10,938 bases of DNA from Acidobacteriaceae bacterium UBA1795. Its GTDB lineage: Bacteria; Acidobacteriota; Terriglobia; Terriglobales; Acidobacteriaceae. A model generated the notes under the pieces. The model saw only the letters and a list, made by a program, of their open reading frames with translations. It was not told the origin of the DNA and ran no database searches. Shown in pieces: positions 6,039 through 10,938 of this stretch; the first letter of the stretch is position 1; every line of letters starts with the position of its first letter. The stretch is taken from contig DCFV01000101.1 of NCBI GenBank assembly GCA_002314435.1, positions 7,174 through 18,111 on the forward strand. Reading direction: 5' to 3'. The translations under genes were made by a program, and so were the position numbers.

Positions 6039-6782
6039 ATGACGCGTAGACGCTGGATTGCCGAACACTGGGACGAGGCCACTGCCACACTCACCGGCGC
6101 GCAGGCTGAACATCTGGCGCGCGTGCTGCGTGCCGAGGTTGGCATGGAAGCCGACGTGGTTGCTGGCGGTCATGTTTTTCACGCAAGAGTAGCTGCGGTC
6201 GCCGGCGACGCGCAGGTGAGCGAGGTGCGCTTCAACCTGTTGTCTGAGCTTGAAGCCGAGCCCGCACTCGCCATTACGCTGGTAATGTCGATTTACAAAT
6301 TCGATCGCATGGAGTGGGCGATCGAGAAAGCCACTGAGCTTGGTGTTGCCGGTGTTGTGCCCGTGGTAGCGCGCCGCAGTGAGAAGCATCTGGCGCAGGC
6401 TGCTCTCAAGCGTGCCGAGCGCTGGCGGCGCATCGCGCATGAGGCTGCGCAGCAGTCGCGCCGCGCCGATGTGCCGCTCATCCACGATCCGGTGTTGCTC
6501 CAGTCGTTCGTCAAAGCCGCGTCTGTAGCAACGCGCATGGTGCTTGCCGAGCAGGAGCGTTCCACCACGCTCCGGTCCGCGCTTGAGGAGGCCGTGGCCG
6601 CAGCGGGCACTGAGATGCCCGCGCTCGAGATCGCCGTTGGCCCGGAAGGTGGATGGGCTACGGAAGAAGAAGCGCTCTTCGACGCGAATGGCTGGCGTGC
6701 CGTATCGCTTGGACCGCGCATCCTGCGCGCAGAGACCGCCGCGATTGCCGCGCTCTCTGTTGCCGCATCGTTTTTGGAGTGA
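6039..6782 (+). CDS. rsmE: 16S rRNA (uracil-1498-N3)-methyltransferase
   Basis: RsmE methylates N3 of U1498 in helix 44 of assembled 30S subunits, using S-adenosylmethionine. The 247-residue product has normal family length. An N-terminal PUA-like domain (about 1-72, including LTGAQAEHLARVLRAEVG) is followed by a SPOUT/trefoil-knot methyltransferase domain. Diagnostic motifs are KFDRMEWAIEKATELGV (87-103), RWRRIAHEAAQQSRR (128-142), GPEGGW (201-206) and the knot motif SLGPRILRAETAAIAAL (223-239). The ATG at 6039 gives the usual N-terminus; the ribosome site is weak. The gene lies downstream of the peptide unit's hairpin and converges with uxaA, with only 7 nt between the stop codons. rsmE often sits beside prmA, but prmA is not here. 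Confidence 0.95.
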   Translation: MTRRRWIAEHWDEATATLTGAQAEHLARVLRAEVGMEADVVAGGHVFHARVAAVAGDAQVSEVRFNLLSELEAEPALAITLVMSIYKFDRMEWAIEKATELGVAGVVPVVARRSEKHLAQAALKRAERWRRIAHEAAQQSRRADVPLIHDPVLLQSFVKAASVATRMVLAEQERSTTLRSALEEAVAAAGTEMPALEIAVGPEGGWATEEEALFDANGWRAVSLGPRILRAETAAIAALSVAASFLE

Positions 6783-6789
6783 GTCCCGG

Positions 6790-8424
6790 CTAAAGTGAAA
6801 CCCCGCGCTTCCATGGGATGAAATCATTCTGCCTGAAAACTTCAGCCCTGGTCTCGCACTTGCCGCTTGCTACCTCGATGCAGAGATCGAGCAGCTTCTC
6901 CGCGCAGGCGGCAATCGTCGTAGCGCCGGTTACTATGCCGCCCGCGTCGAAGTCGATGATGTCGCCCATACGCTCGGCCAGGGTCGAGTTCGTTGATACC
7001 TTGATCACCGGCGCCACCGGGTTGCCGGTCGGTGTACCCAGGCCCGTGGTAAACAGAACCAGGTTGGCGCCTGCGCCCGCCTGAGCCGTAACGCACTCCA
7101 CGTCGTTGCCCGGCGTACACAGCAGGCTAAGCCCCGGCGTCTTCGCGTACTCGGGAAAATCCAGTACGTCGCGCACCGGTGCAACTCCGCCCTTTCTTGC
7201 CGCGCCTGCAGACTTGATCGCATCCGTGATCAGCCCGTCCTCGATGTTGCCTGGCGAGGGGTTCATTTCAAAGCCTGAATGTACTGCTCGTGCGCGAGCC
7301 GAGTAAGCATGCATCAGGTCGTAGAAGCGTTGCGCCAGTGCGTCGCTTGCGCAGCGATTGATCATCTCCTGCTCTACGCCGTGCAATTCGGGGAACTCGC
7401 TCAGCAGAGTCTTGCCGCCCAACTCGCCCAGTAAGTCTGAGAGATAACCCAGCGCAGGGTTCGCCGAGATGCCGCTGAACCCGTCCGAGCCACCACATTT
7501 CAGCCCCACTGTCAGCGCGGAGAGCGGCGCAGGTGCGCGTTTGGCCTGGTTGGCCTCTGCCAGCGCGGCAAATGTCTCGTCCAGCGCCCGCGTCATGAGA
7601 GCCTTTTCGCGCCCTGCCTTTTGCTGATCGAAGACCAGCACCGGCTTGCGCATCTGCGGGTCGCGTGCGCGCAACTCGTCCATCAGCATCGCAGCCTGCG
7701 CGTGCTGGCATCCCAGGCTCAGCACCGTCGCGCCGGCAACGTTGGGGTGATGGATGTAGCCGGCCAGCAGTCCGCAGAGAGCCTGTGCATCCTGCCGCGT
7801 GCCTCCACAGCCGCCCTCATGGGTCAGAAAGCGAATGCCGTCCACGTTGGGGAACACACGCCCCGCGCGCGCCTGCGCAGGTTTGGCTGTGTTGCCGGTG
7901 TGGCCCTTCGTCAGTTGCTCCACCAGCGAGCGCACGTGGTCGCGATAGCTGTTGCCCGCGATACCGTAGCCCAGTTCTTCTTCCAGAGCCTCGCGCATCC
8001 GCTCGACGTTGCGGTTCTCACAGAACACAAGCGGCAGCACCAGCCAGTAGTTGCGTGTGCCCACCTGCCCGTCGGTGCGGTGATAGCCAAGGAATGTGCG
8101 CTCCGTCCACGCTGCCGGATCTGGAAGGGCAAATGAAACAGGGTGCCGCGTCGCTGTGTACTCTTCGGCGCGGTGCCTCACGTTGCGCGTGGTCAGCAGC
8201 CCGCCTCGGGGAATTGCCGCCATCGCCTCGCCAACCACCATGCCGTACATCCGCACCAGGTCACCCGGCGCCAGGTCGACGAGCGCCAACTTGTGCTTTG
8301 CCGGGATGGCCTCGACGACAGGACAGCTCTGCGCGCCGAAGCGAACAACGCTCCCCGCGGCGAGCGGCGCCAGCGCCACCAAAACGTTATCGCGTGCATC
8401 CAGTTGAAGAATTGATTCCGACAT
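6790..8424 (-). CDS. uxaA: Altronate dehydratase (UxaA/GarD family)
   Basis: Dehydrates D-altronate to 2-keto-3-deoxy-D-gluconate in the galacturonate branch of hexuronate catabolism. These are iron-dependent enzymes. The 544-residue product (E. coli UxaA is about 495) begins with a SAF domain (about 9-85, with HKLALVDLAPGD). The catalytic region carries GYHRTDGQVGTRNY (113-126), HEGGCGGTRQD (202-212), LSLGCQHAQ (235-243), GLKCGGSDGFSGISANPALG (307-326) and TGNPVAPVIKVSTN (466-479). The C-terminus NDFIPWKRGVSL is typical of altronate dehydratases. Galactarate dehydratase (GarD) is a close relative and not excluded. The ATG at 8424 has GGAGG 7 nt upstream; the frame extends 22 codons further without support. 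It is transcribed divergently from a zinc dehydrogenase gene. No uxaB, uxaC or kdgK is visible in the window. Confidence 0.88.
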   Translation of the reverse strand: MSESILQLDARDNVLVALAPLAAGSVVRFGAQSCPVVEAIPAKHKLALVDLAPGDLVRMYGMVVGEAMAAIPRGGLLTTRNVRHRAEEYTATRHPVSFALPDPAAWTERTFLGYHRTDGQVGTRNYWLVLPLVFCENRNVERMREALEEELGYGIAGNSYRDHVRSLVEQLTKGHTGNTAKPAQARAGRVFPNVDGIRFLTHEGGCGGTRQDAQALCGLLAGYIHHPNVAGATVLSLGCQHAQAAMLMDELRARDPQMRKPVLVFDQQKAGREKALMTRALDETFAALAEANQAKRAPAPLSALTVGLKCGGSDGFSGISANPALGYLSDLLGELGGKTLLSEFPELHGVEQEMINRCASDALAQRFYDLMHAYSARARAVHSGFEMNPSPGNIEDGLITDAIKSAGAARKGGVAPVRDVLDFPEYAKTPGLSLLCTPGNDVECVTAQAGAGANLVLFTTGLGTPTGNPVAPVIKVSTNSTLAERMGDIIDFDAGGIVTGATTIAACAEKLLDLCIEVASGKCETRAEVFRQNDFIPWKRGVSL

Positions 8425-8495
8425 TGAACTTCCTCCGCGGTCAACAGCCCAGCATACAGCCTTTCGTTCCCATACCGGCCGCACAGCCACTCGAC

Positions 8496-8501
8496 TATCA
8501 T
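8496..8501 (+). promoter_or_regulatory. Candidate -10 element of the zinc dehydrogenase gene
   Basis: TATCAT differs from the TATAAT consensus at one position and lies 39 nt before the start codon. No good -35 box is seen 16-18 nt upstream, which would fit a promoter needing an activator. This is a weak prediction. Confidence 0.3.
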
Positions 8502-8509
8502 GCTCACAT

Positions 8510-8525
8510 GTGCGGTCATCCGCAC
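8510..8525. promoter_or_regulatory. Inverted repeat in the uxaA/dehydrogenase divergent control region
   Basis: GTGCGG-TCAT-CCGCAC is a perfect 6-bp inverted repeat with a 4-nt spacer. It sits in the 116-nt gap between the divergent starts at 8424 and 8541, downstream of the TATCAT element. A palindrome CACATGTG (8505-8512) overlaps its left arm. It could be an operator for a sugar-acid regulator or a leader hairpin. Confidence 0.35.
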
Positions 8526-8540
8526 GACGGAGTCGTGGGA

Positions 8541-9557
8541 ATGAAAGCTCTTGTATTTGCAGAGCCGGGCAGAGCCTCGGTGCAAACGGTTGATGGGCCG
8601 CCCGCCACCGGGCCGGACGAGATTCTGTTGCAGGTCCGGCGGGTGGGCCTCTGCGGCAGTGACCTCAACTCCTATCGCGGCCGCAATCCACTGGTCAGCT
8701 TCCCGCGCATTCCCGGCCACGAGATCGCGGCCACCGTCGCCGCTCTCAACCCGCGCCACCCCGAGTGGCATACGGGTACGCCCGTCACGCTCTCGCCCTA
8801 CACTCATTGCGGAAGCTGCGCCGCCTGCCTGCGAGACCGGCCGAACTCTTGCCAGAACAATCAGACGCTGGGCGTGCAGCGCGATGGTGCGCTTACCGAG
8901 TTTATCGCCGTGCCGGCTTCTCGGCTCTTCCGTGCCAACCTTTCGCTCACGGAGCTCTGCCTCGTCGAGCCCCTGACCGTCGGCTTCCATGCCGCGGCGC
9001 GCGGCCGCGTGACCTCGGGAGACACAGTTGCCGTCTTTGGCTGCGGCGGCGTTGGGTTGGGGGCTGTCGCTGGCAGTGCCTTTCGCGAAGCCACGGTTAT
9101 AGCCATCGACGTTGACGATGCCAAGCTTGCCACTGCGCGCAAGGCTGGCGCTGTGCACATGATCAATACGGCGCGCGCCAGTCTGCACACGCAGCTTGCC
9201 GAGTACACCAGTGGCCGTGGGCCCGACGTCATGATCGAAGCCATTGGCCTGCCACAGACTTTTCGTGCCGCTGTCGAAGAAGTGGCATTCACCGGCCGCG
9301 TGGTCTACATCGGTTACGCCAAGGAACAGGTGGCCTACGAGACACGCCTTTTCGTGCAGAAGGAGCTCGATATCCTCGGCTCACGCAATGCGCTGCCGGA
9401 GGACTTCCGCGACGTGATCCGCATGCTCGAGGAGCACCGCTTTCCAGCAGCCGAAGCCGTCACGCACACCGTGCCGCTGGAGGAAGCGCCCGCGATTCTT
9501 GAAGCATGGAGCCAGGAGCCCGCACGCTTCGGAAAGATTGTGGTTGAGGTCAGCTAG
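8541..9557 (+). CDS. Zinc-dependent medium-chain dehydrogenase, L-galactonate/L-idonate 5-dehydrogenase-like
   Basis: A medium-chain alcohol/polyol dehydrogenase of 338 residues. Catalytic zinc ligands are Cys38 (GLCGSD), His60-Glu61 (GHE) and Glu143 (VEPLTV). The structural zinc lobe is complete: Cys90, Cys93, Cys96 and Cys104. The nucleotide site reads GCGGVG (167-172), and Asp190 ends the second strand, which favours NAD over NADP. The segments SFPRIPGHEI, LGVQRDGALTEFIAVP and GSRNALPEDF resemble, from memory, E. coli LgoD (L-galactonate to D-tagaturonate). The pairing with uxaA fits that, but the exact substrate is inferred. The ATG at 8541 has GGAG 8 nt upstream; an in-frame ATG at 8508 would add 11 nonconserved residues. 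The much longer open frame reaching back to 7665 is antisense to uxaA and not coding. Confidence 0.85.
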   Translation: MKALVFAEPGRASVQTVDGPPATGPDEILLQVRRVGLCGSDLNSYRGRNPLVSFPRIPGHEIAATVAALNPRHPEWHTGTPVTLSPYTHCGSCAACLRDRPNSCQNNQTLGVQRDGALTEFIAVPASRLFRANLSLTELCLVEPLTVGFHAAARGRVTSGDTVAVFGCGGVGLGAVAGSAFREATVIAIDVDDAKLATARKAGAVHMINTARASLHTQLAEYTSGRGPDVMIEAIGLPQTFRAAVEEVAFTGRVVYIGYAKEQVAYETRLFVQKELDILGSRNALPEDFRDVIRMLEEHRFPAAEAVTHTVPLEEAPAILEAWSQEPARFGKIVVEVS

Positions 9558-9563
9558 GTTCTG

Positions 9564-9582
9564 CGCACATTAGAGATGTGCG
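9564..9582. terminator. Hairpin at the convergent dehydrogenase/glpF junction
   Basis: CGCACAT-TAGAG-ATGTGCG forms a perfect 7-bp stem with a 5-nt loop, spanning the glpF stop codon 7 nt after the dehydrogenase stop. It could end transcription from both sides, but it has no T-run on either strand. Confidence 0.3.
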
Positions 9583-10298
9583 ACGCGCAGCAGCAACCCG
9601 GCGAGCACGCCGCCTGCCAGCGGCCCTGCCACTGGGATCGCAGCATAGCTCCAGTTCGAACTGCCCTTGCCGGGAATCGGCAGCAGGAAGTGCGTGAGCC
9701 GCGGCCCGAGATCGCGCGCAGGATTGATCGCATAGCCCGTGGTGCCGCCGAGCGAAAGGCCGATGCCCCACACCAGCGACGCCACCAGCCATTGCCCCAC
9801 GCCACCAGCCGGACCCGTAACTGAAACACCGTGCGAGCCAATCGCATTGGCCACCACGATCAGCACCATCGTCCCAATCACCTCGCTCAGGAAGTTTGAT
9901 GGCAGGCTGCGCACGGCTGGCGCAGTACAGAAAATTCCCAGTTTTGCTGCCGGGTCGGGCGTGAGCTTCCAGTGCGGCCCGTAGTGCAGCACCACTAGGG
10001 TGGCTCCCGCCATCGCTCCCAGCATCTGTGCTGACCAGTAGTTCAGCAACTGCGAGTAGTCGCCGCTGATCACCGCGCTGGCCAGCGAGATCGCCGGGTT
10101 CAGATGCGCGCCCGTACTGCCAAAGGCCTGCGCCACCAACACGCCGCACAATACGCCCAGCGCCCAGCCGGTCGTGACCACTATCCAGCCCGAATCGGCC
10201 GCGTATGACTTGCGCAGCGTTACGCCGGCACAGACGCCGCCGCCCAGCAGGATTAACACCATTGTGCCCAGAAACTCTCCGAACCAGACCGAATGCAT
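9570..10298 (-). CDS. glpF: Aquaglyceroporin (MIP family, GlpF type)
   Basis: An inner-membrane channel for glycerol and small neutral solutes. The 242-residue product has six hydrophobic helices and two half-helices. The NPA motifs are complete: GAHLNPA (Asn67) and GYAINPARD (Asn192). The Asp after NPAR (Asp196) marks glycerol facilitators as opposed to strict water channels. Arg195 is the selectivity-filter arginine, and Tyr189 takes the place of E. coli GlpF Phe200. The loop before the first NPA reads GSTG, about two residues longer than in E. coli. The ATG at 10298 has AAGGA about 8 nt upstream. No glycerol kinase or glycerol-phosphate dehydrogenase gene adjoins it, so the solute may not be glycerol. 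It lies 113 nt downstream of the OsmC gene on the same strand and converges with the dehydrogenase gene. Confidence 0.9.
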   Translation of the reverse strand: MHSVWFGEFLGTMVLILLGGGVCAGVTLRKSYAADSGWIVVTTGWALGVLCGVLVAQAFGSTGAHLNPAISLASAVISGDYSQLLNYWSAQMLGAMAGATLVVLHYGPHWKLTPDPAAKLGIFCTAPAVRSLPSNFLSEVIGTMVLIVVANAIGSHGVSVTGPAGGVGQWLVASLVWGIGLSLGGTTGYAINPARDLGPRLTHFLLPIPGKGSSNWSYAAIPVAGPLAGGVLAGLLLRVAHL

Positions 10299-10411
10299 GC
10301 AGGTTTCCTTTGCGATGGCGTGGAGGGAACTGCACGCGCAGCGCGGAATCAGTCAATTTATGGAACCCAAGCATTCTGCCTTGCCGGACCTGCCTTCGCC
10401 AAGTTCCTTCG

Positions 10412-10828
10412 CTAGATGGCGTTGGCTTCGCAGTGTTCCAGCACGACAGATACGCCTTGACGCACGGTTGCCTGGATTTCGGCGATCGTATCAGTGCGGC
10501 GCATCAACGCAAGAATATCCTCACGCGGTGCGGCGGCATCCACCACGGCACGCAGGCGGATATTGGAGGCGGCGCAGCCTTCACCAGCGAAGTCGCCTGC
10601 TACTTCCACCTGCACTCGAGCCACGTCGATGCCACGTTTACGCGCCTCGCGGTAGAGATCGTTGCAGTAGCAGGTGGCAAGGGCAAGAAACAGCAATTCG
10701 CCCCCGTTCACGCTCGAGCCAACCCCGTCCACCCTTGGCGCAATGGCCAGAGCGTGTTCCTGACCATTTGTCGCAACAGTTGCGGCATGGTGTCTGCGCC
10801 AGTTCTCAACATGTGCGGTGATCTGCAT
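10412..10828 (-). CDS. OsmC/Ohr-family protein with a noncanonical cysteine set
   Basis: OsmC and Ohr proteins are dimeric thiol peroxidases that reduce organic hydroperoxides. The 138-residue product has the family fold signature GGELLFLALATCYCNDLYREA (42-62), with Cys53 at the peroxidatic position and an extra Cys55. The second catalytic Cys usually lies in a (H)CPV/I motif in the C-terminal half. Here the equivalent stretch reads RRTDTIAEIQATVRQ with no Cys; the remaining cysteines are Cys85 and Cys133. The protein may therefore belong to an OsmC-like (YhfA-type) subgroup of uncertain activity. The ATG at 10828 has GGAGG 8 nt upstream. It starts 24 nt after the stop of the preceding partial gene, so the two are probably co-transcribed. 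Confidence 0.85.
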   Translation of the reverse strand: MQITAHVENWRRHHAATVATNGQEHALAIAPRVDGVGSSVNGGELLFLALATCYCNDLYREARKRGIDVARVQVEVAGDFAGEGCAASNIRLRAVVDAAAPREDILALMRRTDTIAEIQATVRQGVSVVLEHCEANAI

Positions 10829-10852
10829 GGCCGGATCCTCCGAGAGTGAAGC

Positions 10853-10938
10853 CTACTTTGCGCCGGGCGTCGCATTGGCGTACGTCTGCCAGTGCGTCAG
10901 CAGCTCATTCACCACCGTGTGGCCGACCGTGTAGGCCG
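10853..10938 (-). CDS. C-terminal 27 codons of an unidentified protein (partial)
   Basis: The frame enters from the right edge and ends at a TAG at 10855-10853. The visible tail begins AYTVGHTVVNELLTHWQTYA and ends in PGAK. The AYTVG...V...L pattern resembles the end of DUF2268/YjaZ-type putative zinc proteases, but 27 residues cannot settle it. The gene lies 24 nt upstream of the OsmC gene on the same strand, consistent with an operon. Confidence 0.5.
   Translation of the reverse strand, partial: AYTVGHTVVNELLTHWQTYANATPGAK

Noticed and set aside
7665..8540. Long plus-strand open frame fused in frame upstream of the zinc dehydrogenase
   Set aside because: It is antisense to uxaA, its translation is low-complexity and Arg/Pro/Ser-rich, and the dehydrogenase family N-terminus begins exactly at the ATG at 8541.
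8193..9188. 331-codon minus-strand frame across the uxaA 5' end and the dehydrogenase gene
   Set aside because: It is antisense to a gene with complete zinc and NAD motifs; long shadow frames are expected in GC-rich DNA.
1..10938. Mobile elements, CRISPR arrays, tRNA or rRNA genes, toxin-antitoxin or phage-defence genes
   Set aside because: I looked for transposase motifs, terminal inverted repeats, spaced direct repeats and tRNA arms and found none. The CPBP protease is of the Abi superfamily by name only and gives no evidence of defence.

Overview
The window is a GC-rich bacterial chromosome segment with tightly packed genes on both strands. I see no mobile elements, tRNA, rRNA or CRISPR. 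Gene content and the look of the proteins (the short omega subunit, the lysine/alanine micro-peptide, the aquaglyceroporin) suggest an Acidobacteriota genome, probably class Terriglobia. This is inferred from sequence resemblance and was not tested by a search.

Layout, left to right. Positions 1-1071 (minus strand) hold the transcription pair rpoZ (RNA polymerase omega) and rho (termination factor, N-terminal half only). They are separated by a 209-nt leader with a nested hairpin and a C-rich, G-poor tract. Positions 1072-1721 are a gene-free, locally AT-rich stretch that probably carries the rpoZ-rho promoter. Next come the divergent pair yifB/comM (Mg-chelatase-like AAA+ ATPase, minus) and sdaA (iron-sulfur L-serine dehydratase, plus), followed by a CPBP-family membrane protease on the plus strand.

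Positions 5695-6038 hold the most unusual item. It is a compact unit with a sigma70-type promoter, two back-to-back perfect hairpins, a Shine-Dalgarno site, a 23-codon ORF coding almost only lysine and alanine (like a histone H1 tail), and a 17-bp perfect hairpin. rsmE (16S rRNA m3U1498 methyltransferase) follows.

Positions 6790-9557 hold a divergent sugar-acid catabolic pair: uxaA (altronate dehydratase, minus) and a zinc-dependent medium-chain dehydrogenase of the L-galactonate/L-idonate type (plus). Their 116-nt control region contains an inverted repeat. The right end, all on the minus strand, reads in transcription order: the last 27 codons of an unidentified protein, an OsmC-family protein that lacks the usual second cysteine, and a GlpF-type aquaglyceroporin.

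Functional links: rpoZ and rho both act in transcription and may share a transcript. uxaA and the dehydrogenase could act in one route from L-galactonate or hexuronates to 2-keto-3-deoxygluconate. The remaining genes look like independent housekeeping or stress functions.
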